From assembly GCA_011634665.1 (NCBI GenBank), contig WAEK01000012.1, forward strand, positions 124,001 to 188,000: a stretch of 64,000 nucleotides of DNA. Direction: 5' to 3'. Made by a program: the position numbers and the translations under genes. The DNA comes from Mortierella sp. BCC40632. Its lineage: Eukaryota; Mortierellomycota; Mortierellomycetes; Mortierellales; Mortierellaceae. Positions 28,190 through 38,805 of the stretch are shown here, piece after piece; positions within the stretch are counted from its first letter, which is position 1; each line of letters opens with the position of its first letter. The notes below the pieces were generated by a model that had not been told where the DNA came from, searched no databases, and saw only the letters and a list, made by a program, of their open reading frames with translations.

Positions 28190-28778
28190 TTTTGACTTTC
28201 CTCATTTTTTTTTTCTCCCAGGCCCAGGGACCAGAAAGGCAGAGTATGGTCTTCCTCTGCCCTGTTCGTGAACAAAATTCATGCACGTGATCTCGGAGCA
28301 GTTCGAATTTGACGCATCTGAGCCACTGCATCAGATAAGGGGCAGGCCGCGAGGATTTTTTATCAGATAATAGGTGTGGACAGTGGGAGTACAAGGCAAG
28401 ACAACACAGGAGAGAGAAAGAGAGTGTGTGAGAGAGTGAGAGAAAGTGAGTGAGTACAGGAGACTAGACGAGAGAAGAAAGTTAGCGAGAAAAAGTGAAG
28501 AGAGCGGAGACGAACAGAAAAAAATACACCCTCGAGGTGGGTCTCGGCCGTTCTCCCTTATTCAGCATTGATTCCATCTTTCTTCTTCTTCATCATCATC
28601 ATCATCTTTTCCTTCCATTATTCATCCATCTACTCTCTCTCTGTTCTCTGACAGATCAGGCCGTCACTCTTCCTTCTCTGCATCTATTCCATCATCCAAG
28701 CCAAAGGCTCTCTTCTGATCAGTTCTCCCTCCAAAGCCTCAGCCTGCACTGATCAACGTTAGTCCCACCCCCTCCTCT
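27995..28778. promoter_or_regulatory. Divergent promoter region NAA25 / LRR gene
   Basis: 784 bp lie between the two start codons, so the stretch must contain both promoters and leaders. It is CT-rich on the + strand near 28140-28200 and near 28570-28700, and GA-rich between 28400 and 28510. No specific element can be assigned with confidence. Confidence 0.5.
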
Positions 28779-31700
28779 ATGCTACACTCCCCTGCTTACC
28801 GTATTCCTTTCTCCCAACCCTGTCCATCCTCACATTCACTAACAATGGATCCATTCCCCCATTCTAGAGCAAATCTTCCTCCAAGCCCGACCTGGCCTCC
28901 ACTGTCCCTGTTTCCGCCTACATCAACTCTTTGCAGCGGCTCCGCCCAGTTGCCTGCCCAGTCTCGCCTACATGCACAGCGGGCCTCGACAGCAACCTTG
29001 AGCGTGCGAGCCCGCGACACAATGAGTACATTGGGACAGCTGCCATCTCCATCCTCTACCTCCCCACCACTTCCCCGCACTAGTACAAGTTGTGCTTGTT
29101 CTGGCGCCCTTTCTGCCCAACCCTGCTCCACCCGACACTCCACACCTTCTCCCTTCCTCCCGCTTCGAGCCTCTCACTGCATGGGCCAACACAGCCATCC
29201 CTCCAGGAAAAGCACCACCTCGTTCGCCCTTCAACTCCTCTCCTCTACTCAACCCCAATCGGGATTGCCTTCTCTACCACCTCCACCTCTACCGGGGTTT
29301 GCTCAACTTGGCTCTGTCGAACCGCTTCCGGCTATTTCCATGTCGCGTGACTCGACCGACTCCCAACTCGCTCCCGCGACGAACCTTTCGGGCTGGAGCG
29401 AGAAGTCGTGTTCGGGTGATGGCCGATGCATGAGTAGTCCTTCCCAGGCTTCTATTGTTGTTGCTTCTGACCAGTTCTCTAGTCGCCTTTCGGGCAGTAG
29501 CAACAACAACAGCATTCGCACTTTCCCTTCTCCCTCTTCTTCAACAAACAACCCGATCGCGTCTCAGGCCGGAAGTGGTAGCAGTGACAATCGTCGTCTC
29601 TATCACTCAGCATGCACAAGTATGAACAGACCACCTCTTCCGCCTTCCCAGCTGCATCCTCCACGAGATGTTGGCCAGTGCGCAGACTCAAATCCACGAC
29701 GACCAACCCTATCCTCCTCATCCACACCCACACCCATACACAATACCCACCCATCCGCCATATCTCCGTCCTTGCTAGGCAGTTCGATTCCACCGCACCG
29801 GGGGGTGACGGAGAAAAAGACTATCGTGTCTGACACACTCTCGTCTAGTCCACCGCAGTCCAAGGACACTCGTTTGGCCTCATTGACAAACAAGACCGAG
29901 GCTGGTGACAACACTTCTTCATCAGGATCAGGCCATGCTGGTGCGGCTGATGATGTGATGGACATCGAGTCTTGTATCGACAACCCGGTCCTGGCACCCT
30001 TGGGTCGACATGTGAACAAGCGCAAGTCGTCGTCGAGGCGTCGTGACGAAGACCATATCGACATCAATGTCTTGCCACAATCCTCCTCGTCTACCTTTAT
30101 CCAAGAGCGTGAGCGAGAGTCGCACTCACCTGTGACCTCATTGATCCTACGAAGACGACGACTCGACTGCGAGCAATTGAGTCTCTATCTCGATAATCTC
30201 CAGCCGGCCTTTGACCCGAAGACCATGTCTATCTTGAAAACACCATTGCTTCACCTGACGGAACTCGATCTCTCGCGCAACCGACTAGCGTCGTTGCCAA
30301 AGGACTTGACAGCAATGGTGCCGCATCTTAGCTACCTGAACCTGTCCCACAACCAATTCACAGAAGTGCCACTGGAGCTTTGTCGATTGACAAATCTTCA
30401 GGTGCTCATCTTATCCCAAAACCGTATCCAGGGTCCATTTCCACACCAGATTTGCTCTAGTCTGACTCAACTCAAGAATCTACGACTTTGTGCGAACGAG
30501 ATCACATCACTGCCTCATACGATGGCGAGGTTGGACAAGCTTGAGTCGCTTTCGATGGGTTCTGTCTACGGTGGGAACCTGTTGACGGCCTTTCCAGCCA
30601 ACTGTATCCAGTACATGAAGGCCCTTCGAGAGCTTGACTTGAGCCATAACAAGTTATGTCTCTTGCCTCCCGACGTTGGTCACCCCCATTCACATCTGCG
30701 TCAACTCAACGCGTCCGATAACAAGCTCGAGGCGATCCCCAAGACGATTGGCTTTTGTCGTGAACTTCGATCTCTGAACCTAGGTCGGAATCAATTGACC
30801 AGTCTACCAACCGAGATTGCCGATTTGAAGCAGCTCGATACCCTAGACCTGAGTGAGAATCTTCTTTGTGTCATTCCAGGAGATGTGGCCGATTTCTTGA
30901 CAAAGACAACTCTTTTGTTGACAGGCAATCCATTCACGCGTGGTTATTGTGATGCGAGTCGGAACCCTGTCAGTGAAATTGGTGGTCTTGGAATCCATCA
31001 CCCGACCATGGACGATGATCGGTACGCGTCCTTGCTCAAGAGTCTCTCTCGACGGGCTATCCTTAACTCGGCCGCGTCCTCCTCTTCTACGTCTGGCAAC
31101 GGGTCATTGCCGACACTGGCAAGCTTTGGGGGATTGGGGTCCACAGGGATAGGACCAGGGACGGCGAGTTCAGGCCAGGGTTCTGGCATGAACAGCCCTG
31201 GTGGTGGCAGCAGCAGCAGCATGATGTCTTCTGGACGAGAATCTCCACGGTTTGGACCGAGCCATACCGAGGGTGGGTACGAGATGGACCACGATGAGCG
31301 GTTTGACTACCATTTGTATTATACCCGTCACGCTCTTTCCTCCTCCTCGCGCCCGCCTTCTCGTGCAGAGTCGGTCAGTAGCATGAACGAGATGGGGGGT
31401 GGTGGAGCTGGAAGCGATTATGGAAGTGTCTATGGTGGGTCATGGATGGATCCCTTTGGATCTGGGACAGGTACATCGACACCTCGAGTCAATGCTGAGG
31501 CGGTCATCGCCGACATTGACGCGTACTTTGATTTCCTCCCTGCGATTCCTTCGCGTACCGAAGCCAGCCGTCCAAGCAGTATTGTAGCACCTACACGTCC
31601 AGGCATCAGCAGCTCTGGTGGTAGTCGCAACAACAGCAGCAGCAACCTGACAACGACCACGGCCATTTCCCTGAATACTACTCTGACAGAACCCTCGATT

Positions 31701-32636
31701 TTCGATGGAACATCTCTCTTGCCTTCCCCCTCATCCCCAACTACCACACCCGTTCTCCCTTTTCAGCAATTGTCAGCCGCTTTGAACAATATTCAACTTA
31801 CGGACTCGCACCCAGTGATCGCACCAGATCAAGAAGCCGTCCCCGAGAACGATACCCAAACAGGACTCGAGACGCCTACTCTGTTGTCCGAGGCACCTGT
31901 CCGATCGTTTTTCCCTTCATTAAGAGAACTAGCAGCGCGCACTGTTCTTTACCATGGGGAACCGTTGCCTTTGGAATGGCTACCAGAGATGGTGATTGAT
32001 TATCTACAGCCAGGAGCTCGACCCTGTGGATTCTGTCGACAACCCTATGTTAAGGAATGGGTGAGTTCTGTTCGGGTCAAGTCCTATCTGGGTCATCCAG
32101 CGGTGGCAAGACGAATTCGATTCTGTTCCTCCATGTGTTGGAAACAGGCGAGTGAACAATTGGAAGAAGAGGAAGCGAATGGAGGGTCGGGTCCATTGTC
32201 GGCTATACCGATGGTTCAGCCGGGTCAGGTCACGGGCCATCTTCCGCCGGTGGTGATGCCTGATTTATATGACGAGACTGGAGAGAAGATCCTTCGGACG
32301 ACTACACATCATCATCATCATCATCATCACCATCAACATTACGATTTGAATCGAGGACATCGAGCAAGCGTGAGTAGTAGCAGTCGGAGTAGTATCAGTA
32401 GTCAAGGAGAAGAGCTCTCCTCTCAATCACTGATCGATGCTTCGTCGATGGTCTCGCCACCTTTATCCTCCTCTGCTTCTTCGACGGCATCGTTCCCGCC
32501 TCCTGAGAATGGGATGCAAGTATGTAAAGGGGGTCAAACCTATTGGCCCGTCATTGGTCGTCAGCAGCCTCGAAGGACCTCAAAGACGGGTGTCTGTGCA
32601 CGAGGATGTCTTGGAGGAGGTGTTTGCGAATGGTGA
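28779..32636 (+). CDS. Large leucine-rich-repeat protein with LRRC58-like Cys tail
   Basis: The single long frame encodes 1,285 residues; an internal Met at 28845 is an alternative start. Residues 1-450 are Ser/Pro/Thr-rich low complexity. Residues about 485-715 form leucine-rich repeats of the SHOC2/lap type (LTELDLSRNRLASLPKDL, LSYLNLSHNQFTEVP, LRSLNLGRNQLTSLP, LDTLDLSENLLCVIP). After a second Ser/Gly-rich linker, residues about 1045-1120 read SLRELAARTVLYHG, then PCGFCRQPYVKEW and FCSSMCW, an arrangement like the C-terminal metal-binding tail of animal LRRC58/LRRC28 proteins. A nine-His tract follows (from about 32310). The last about 40 codons look non-protein-like, whereas another frame from about 32510 to 32655 (beginning MGCKYVKGVKP, later VSVHEDVLEEVFANGD) looks coding, so the true C-terminus may be shifted by an indel or unseen junction. 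Function is unknown; scaffolding is inferred. Confidence 0.85.
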   Translation: MLHSPAYRIPFSQPCPSSHSLTMDPFPHSRANLPPSPTWPPLSLFPPTSTLCSGSAQLPAQSRLHAQRASTATLSVRARDTMSTLGQLPSPSSTSPPLPRTSTSCACSGALSAQPCSTRHSTPSPFLPLRASHCMGQHSHPSRKSTTSFALQLLSSTQPQSGLPSLPPPPLPGFAQLGSVEPLPAISMSRDSTDSQLAPATNLSGWSEKSCSGDGRCMSSPSQASIVVASDQFSSRLSGSSNNNSIRTFPSPSSSTNNPIASQAGSGSSDNRRLYHSACTSMNRPPLPPSQLHPPRDVGQCADSNPRRPTLSSSSTPTPIHNTHPSAISPSLLGSSIPPHRGVTEKKTIVSDTLSSSPPQSKDTRLASLTNKTEAGDNTSSSGSGHAGAADDVMDIESCIDNPVLAPLGRHVNKRKSSSRRRDEDHIDINVLPQSSSSTFIQERERESHSPVTSLILRRRRLDCEQLSLYLDNLQPAFDPKTMSILKTPLLHLTELDLSRNRLASLPKDLTAMVPHLSYLNLSHNQFTEVPLELCRLTNLQVLILSQNRIQGPFPHQICSSLTQLKNLRLCANEITSLPHTMARLDKLESLSMGSVYGGNLLTAFPANCIQYMKALRELDLSHNKLCLLPPDVGHPHSHLRQLNASDNKLEAIPKTIGFCRELRSLNLGRNQLTSLPTEIADLKQLDTLDLSENLLCVIPGDVADFLTKTTLLLTGNPFTRGYCDASRNPVSEIGGLGIHHPTMDDDRYASLLKSLSRRAILNSAASSSSTSGNGSLPTLASFGGLGSTGIGPGTASSGQGSGMNSPGGGSSSSMMSSGRESPRFGPSHTEGGYEMDHDERFDYHLYYTRHALSSSSRPPSRAESVSSMNEMGGGGAGSDYGSVYGGSWMDPFGSGTGTSTPRVNAEAVIADIDAYFDFLPAIPSRTEASRPSSIVAPTRPGISSSGGSRNNSSSNLTTTTAISLNTTLTEPSIFDGTSLLPSPSSPTTTPVLPFQQLSAALNNIQLTDSHPVIAPDQEAVPENDTQTGLETPTLLSEAPVRSFFPSLRELAARTVLYHGEPLPLEWLPEMVIDYLQPGARPCGFCRQPYVKEWVSSVRVKSYLGHPAVARRIRFCSSMCWKQASEQLEEEEANGGSGPLSAIPMVQPGQVTGHLPPVVMPDLYDETGEKILRTTTHHHHHHHHHQHYDLNRGHRASVSSSSRSSISSQGEELSSQSLIDASSMVSPPLSSSASSTASFPPPENGMQVCKGGQTYWPVIGRQQPRRTSKTGVCARGCLGGGVCEW

Positions 32637-33089
32637 CCGTGACCAAGTCAAGTATATTATTATTTTTGCTATCATCATCATTTTCTCCCGAGGATCACGA
32701 AACGTTTTCCATGCGTTCGTTCCTGCATTTCTCTTTTTCTTTTCTCCTTTTTTCTGTCCATAATCTCTCTCTCTCTTCTCTCTACTCTCTTCTCTCTACT
32801 CTCTTCTCTCTCTTCTCTATCTCCCCACTCACCCGTGTAAAATAGTTGATCTGCAATAAAAAACTGAGGTTTTTTTTTTTTTTTTAATACTCTGTGAAAG
32901 AGAGAAAAAGGTTGTAAACCACAGAGAGAAAAAGGAGGGAGATAAAAAAAAAGATCGATCCTGGATCATAACCTGATCTTATTAGAGAAAGAGATAGAAA
33001 GGATCTAAATTTTTTTTTTTTTTTTCTTCTTCCTTCCTTCCTTTTTTTTTTTTTTTTTATGTGTGCATTGTTCATATCATAGATCTGGT
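32637..33089. other. Convergent 3' spacer LRR/ATG9
   Basis: 450 bp with CT repeats (32765-32820) and several T or A runs (32870-32885, 33009-33058). It probably holds both polyadenylation regions. No gene is seen beyond the possible LRR tail extension. Confidence 0.55.
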
Positions 33090-34519
33090 TCAACAACCCA
33101 AAGACACCCTTCTTTTTTGAGAATCCCGCTCATTCTCAACAGAATCCATCATCTCATCCCTCCGACTCTCGTTCGCTTCTCCATCATCATACCCTTCTTC
33201 TCTCACTTCCTCTCGTGATCTTCCTTTTCCTTGTTCACTCTGTCTTCCTTGTCCCTGTCCTGACCCTTGTCCTAAATCTGAATACCGTCCCTTGTTCTTG
33301 TGTGGTCCAGATCGAAGCTCTGTCTCTGCCACAAAGGAATCTCCAAGGTTACTAACAAACCCTGCAAGATTCGGTGGTCGTCCCATTTCTCCTCTTGGAT
33401 CATACTCATCAGCTCCAGCTCCAATTCCAAACCCTCTCGCCCCTGACTGTTGCTGTTGTTGTTGCTGTCGAGATGTAAGATAAAATTGGACTCCAGGTGA
33501 AGCATTGGTCTCTCTTCTTCGGACACCTGCCTGAAGGTCATCTAGATCACTTTCATCACTTTCTTCTGTGTGCAATCCAAGACCTGACCGAGGCTTGGTG
33601 GTGGAGCGCATCGATGAGCGGTGGTGAAGTCCTTGTTGGTTCACAGAATTGAATATCGAAGAGGAACTCAATCCTTCCCCACCATCTCCTCGAGGTCGCA
33701 TAAAGGACGATTGGTGGGCCCAAGGCATGGGAGGTTGCTGCATGGATTCGGGACGGTTACGGTAGTGTGTGGTACGGTGACCGGATGGGTAGCGGTGAGA
33801 AGGGTTGGCGCTTGGATCAACGTCCAAGAGTTTCGAAATGTACATGGATCCTGCTGGATCATTGGGTTCCCACTCTGGATTGTTTTGCTATATTATGGAA
33901 CGATCGTAAGGAGAGGATCAATGGGTCTGATTTTTTTTGTCGTATGGTTTCCATTAGTTAGGAAGAGGAGGCTAGTGTAAAAGAGAAGGGATCTCATTAC
34001 CTTAAAGTTCAAGAAGGATTTTTCCATCTTGCCTTGGTTAGACACGAAGCGTTCGTCTGTTGTCTCTGCACCAGGAGCTCCATACTAACAACAGGGACAG
34101 AAGTCGCTTATTAGTAAATCTCTGTTCATGACCATCGGGCACGAGACAACAGCAACAACAACAAACCCAAAAAAAGAGAAACGAAGGGGGAAATCAAACC
34201 TTGACATTGCCATGTCGTCTGAAATCAAACACGGCAAAACTACAGACATAGCCGACACCATCGACATGGACCGTGAATTCTCTGAAAAAATCGATAATCT
34301 TTTCACTGCAGTTGGGAAGACTCAACCAGAGAATCAAGGGTGTCAAGACCAGACTCATAAACTCGAGCAAGTAGAGCATGACATTGTATTCAAACAACAA
34401 CGCGAATTGCTTTCGGACCTATTGAGTCAATCGAAGGGTGGGAGAGAGAGAAGCTGAATTAGTGCTGTCTTTTTGAATCTCACTCGATCTTGTATTCAGC
34501 AATTATACACACAGCTTGC

Positions 34520-34558
<39 letters not shown>

Positions 34559-37500
34559 ACCTCGTCCGTATGCAAATTCTGTTGCCATTCAGTGGGCATA
34601 TAGTGTGTATGCTCGACAACGCCCTGCAACAATACCTCAGGGTCAAAGCTCTCTGTTTGGTCTGGAATCATGCCTCGACTCACTGCCATGATGGATCCAA
34701 ACACACCAAGATAAAAGAACACTGTCTTATCATGCGTGATCTCCAAACCTAGAAGCAGTTCTTGATCAAAGATGGTCATTAATGCCAGCACGGCTGCAAA
34801 GGACCCTGAAATAAAGGCTACAAATCTGGGGAGAGAGAATATTATATTCATATTAGATGAGATAGTGACATTTGAAGTTTGCATATCAATGTCTTTCCAA
34901 TCCGGTTAACTGGGATAGTTGAAAAAAAAAAAAAAAAAAAGGGAGTACCTGCAGATAAGAATCGTTTTTTCTTTAGGGAATTGACCGATATACTTCATGG
35001 CCAATGGATAGCTGGCATTGATCCTTTCCTCAAACAAATGAGGTAGCTCATTAAATTCTTTGAATTTCCATTTGGCAATTGGCGTGTATTGACGTGTACC
35101 GATCGAGCCTGGGTTCTTGTGGTATTCCTATAAAGAAAGAAAGAAAGAAAATATAAAAATGGAGTTCAGATCGATAGAAAAAAAAAAAAAAAAAAAAAAA
35201 AAAAATAAAATAAAAAAAAAAGCGGGTCTCCTATTACCTCAAAGTAGCGAAAGAAAAAGTAGAGGATAAGATAAATGGAGATCAGTGGGGAAAAAAGAAG
35301 CGTCGCCAAGCCCATAAACTGGAATCGTCGTCTTAGCCTAAGCATAAAAGATATATATATATATAAACAAGTTCTTAGTCAAGATGGTCTCAAAAAAAAA
35401 ATTGACATAGTCCTGTTTACAATCACTCTCAGCGCCAATAACCATGAACCAACAAAATAAAATAAAATAAAGAACACCTTCTAGTTCTTACCCCTCAATA
35501 AGCTCTGCTCTCCGTGTATCCTTTAAAAACCGTTTCCGGACTTGACCACGTTCATCAAACACATAACCCAGGATACAAAACCCAAGACTCCATTCAAGAA
35601 TACGCGTCAAAATGGTTCGACTTCGCAAAAGTGGTAATGGAATCGACAGATCAATTAGCTCCTTGTTGAAAAGAGCAATCATGTAGTTTTCTTTACGCAT
35701 GATTCGATTGGCAATATCATGTGCATTGAGACGTTGCGTATCCGTCGTATGGATCGTGGCCGCCGTACTAGTGTTGGGGTTGTTGTCACGGATCTTTACG
35801 ATTCGTGAAGAAACCTCGCTCCAGGACACTGTCTGAATATCTTGCTACAAATAGAATAAAGTAAAAAAAAATAAACCAGTCGATGGATTTAGAATTGTAT
35901 AGCGAATGACAGTTGATAATAAAAATGACTCGAAGAGAGAGAGAGAGACTGAGCACCTACGTCGGGAATCTGAAGAAGATAGGTGTAAAAGTTGCACATG
36001 TCCACCAGATGAGGAATATCATAGAAAAGTCGAATGAGCTGTCCGACCCAAAAGGCTGCAAAGAGCAGTAAGACAACAAACGTTCCCGTAGGGAGCCTAT
36101 TTCCAACAAGAAGGGAGATGTAATGCATTTAGTATGTGTTTCTGAAGCATTAAAGAAAACCAGGAGACAGGACATGAGCGAGTTCCTGGAAGAAGAGGGG
36201 ATAAAAAAGAGGTGAAAAGAGTCATCCTGTTCTTTTTTTGTACCTGTGCATGCATTGTGGAATCAACACTTCGTTTAGATGCTTCGAGTGTCGTAGTCTT
36301 GGATAGTCAACACAGCCGAGAAGGAAGGTGGCAAATCCAATGACAAACGCAAATGTGCTACCTCATCAAAGATCCAAAAGGACTCGAAGTGAGTATTAAA
36401 AAAAAGAAAAAGAAAAGAAAAGCCAATCTACCTAGCAGGAGTGTACAACAAGTGCAGGGTGAGTGAGCCCAAAAGACAAGAGACACTTACAGGAGATTCA
36501 GACAGCGCTCTAGGATAATGGTATACATTCCCTTTCCAACGTAATACTCGTACACCTAACATAGACAAATGGTTCCCCACCAGGTAGCACATCTCTTGGT
36601 CAGTGCTTTGTGCCTCATCCTATGCTGCTGATTTGATTCAAACCTGCGCACTCTCTTCTCTTTTACCTTGGCTAAAAAGTTGTCCAGATTCTCGACATTA
36701 ACCCACTTCCACATGGCAAGCTCAGCAGCATCCATCCCCGGACGCTTGTACCCTAACGTTCTCCGAGCCTTGTCCCCAAGTCCCCAGAGAACACCACGAG
36801 AGTCGTCGTCATCGTCATCTTCTTGGTAGGGATCATGTCGGTTATTATTCTTGCCCATTTCAATCATGAGAGATGCTGGTGCCTCCTCATGGTCCGTGCC
36901 ATGCTCAAGGTTCGGTCTCAGAGAGGATGACGATGGCGGGGGAAGACCGCCTCGAAATCCGCCTTGACGATGGTCAAAGACAAAAGGACTAGACGAACGC
37001 TGTTGACCACCCCCTCCTCCCACCAGCGGGTTGCCTGCAAAAGGGCCTTTGGACTTGAACCCTACTGTAGGTCCATCGTTTTCACGTCTCCTCGATATGG
37101 GAATATTAAAGAGAAGGCTCCTATTGGGGTCTATTGACTCGTCGTCATTGTTATGGAGGAGATGTGTGCCTTCTTCGTGAAAGGGTGGTGGAGATGCCAT
37201 GTGGTCGTCATCGTCATCGTCATGCGAGTCTCTTTCCTGTGGGGGAAGGATTGTAGAGCCGAATCGACTCTGAAAGTCCTGTAGTACAGGAGTAAAGAGT
37301 GGCATTAGTGGCGGGGGATCGTTGACCACAGTAGTCGGCATGGGGGAAGTGTGAGTGAGTGAGCCAGTGGCCGACGTGCCGGCGGATGACGATGCATGGC
37401 GCAGAAATGAGGCCGAGGGTTGCGTGTTTTGGCTGAAGACTATCGACTCGAGCGTGCGTGGACGCGGTCCTGTGGAGGCGGAGCTGAAGCTGGGGTGAAG

Positions 37501-37578
37501 ATTGTCCAAGTCATGGTCATCGTCATTGTCATGGAGCAGCGGATCGGCTGCAGAAAAGTTTCGAATATTCCGGCTCAT
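33090..37578 (-). CDS. ATG9: Autophagy-related protein 9 (lipid scramblase)
   Basis: Atg9 is the multispanning membrane protein of autophagosome-seeding vesicles; it scrambles lipids as a homotrimer and cooperates with Atg2. Eleven exons, high to low: 37578-36667, 36555-36491, 36357-36244, 36096-35961, 35844-35492, 35337-35238, 35127-34949, 34825-34561, 34418-34200, 34084-34001 and 33887-33090 (TGA), giving 1,074 residues. The hydrophilic N-terminus (about 285 residues) has Asp-rich stretches and PLLHDNDDD. The diagnostic core follows: [53 protein letters not shown], then ATG9-type helices ([40 protein letters not shown]) and [19 protein letters not shown]. Next come the family's [11 protein letters not shown] and [13 protein letters not shown]. 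The C-terminal 230 residues are Gln/Gly/Arg-rich and probably disordered. The gene is divergent with the Set9-like gene. Confidence 0.95.
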
Positions 37579-38242
37579 TATGGCCGGAGAAGGGGCAAAG
37601 AAAGGGGAATGGATGAAGGATGTGTTTTGTGGTTGATTGTCAGGAAGAGTTCAAGTGTGTCGTGGCAAAAAAAAAAAAAAAAAAAGGGAGAACGATGGCG
37701 ATGGCCTCCCTCCAACAGAGTGGACTGCTCTTTTTTCATGCTCTCCTCTGTGGCCCGCTTGCTCTCTCTCTCCCCACAGGTGCCACGCGCTGCGCCCGCC
37801 CACGCCACCATTGCCTTCCGACCATGCTCGCATCTTTTCCCTTCTAAACGATCTCCGCGCCTCTCTCTTCTTGACCATATCGAATCACCAGAGGTTGATC
37901 GGATGTTGTAGAGTCGAGGGACATGCACCACCCACTACCAAAACATGAGGGGTCGCATTGGAGCACACGCAGCTTCTTATCTGTTGTTGGCTAGCTGTGG
38001 CTCCCAACACACCTCATGCTGCATGCCGGGGCCATCGGCCCCAGAGTGCAATAGGAGATGATTCAGACTAGAGTGTAGAGAGAGAGAGAGAGTTTTCAAA
38101 AATGCCCACAAAGCTTATGATGTTGATTACTGTTCGTTCCCTAATCGGATCCGATAGAGTGGTGAGCACACCAGTTGAAGGGGGGTGGAAGAAGAAAAAG
38201 TGACTTGACTTAAAAAGATTTTAGCCTGACTTCCCGCCTGCT

Positions 38243-38281
<39 letters not shown>

Positions 38282-38805
38282 TTGGTCTGTTCATCGCCTC
38301 CACCCTTTTCTTCACGACCGGCCGATCACTCAGCATCGCGGCGCACATCCTGGATATTCCTGACTACTCACCTCGTCTCTCTTCAGGGCTTGATCATCAG
38401 CATTGCAACACAGGGCTGGCCATCAGGACAGAACACTTTGAGTCTCATTTGATCACAGGAGGAACACATTTCTTTATTTGCCGCCAAAAAAAGAAAAGAG
38501 AGATTACCACATTTCAATCTATTGGCGCATGGTTGCCTCTGGACTCTGCTCCACGTAGCATCGATACATCCAGTGTCTTCGGAAAATCGGCTACGCGATC
38601 CGACTTGCATCACAGGACAAGGTCCCAGCTCGTGACCTGCCCTGTTGGATGCCAGAGTCTTCAGAGAGCAACAATCATCACTCGGAACAAAAAAAAAAAA
38701 AAAGAGATAAGGAAATCAATCCTTACATCCGTCCTTCTTGAAGGTCTAGTGGCCCAGACATCCAAGGAATTAGACCAGGGCGACTAACGACAGATTGACT
38801 ACGGG
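37579..38805. promoter_or_regulatory. Divergent promoter region ATG9 / Set9-like gene
   Basis: 1.2 kb lie between the two start codons. It contains an A run at 37667-37685, a 34-nt T run at 38247-38280 and an A run near 38690-38702. No coding segment is convincing. Both promoters should lie here, but no motif can be singled out. Confidence 0.5.
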
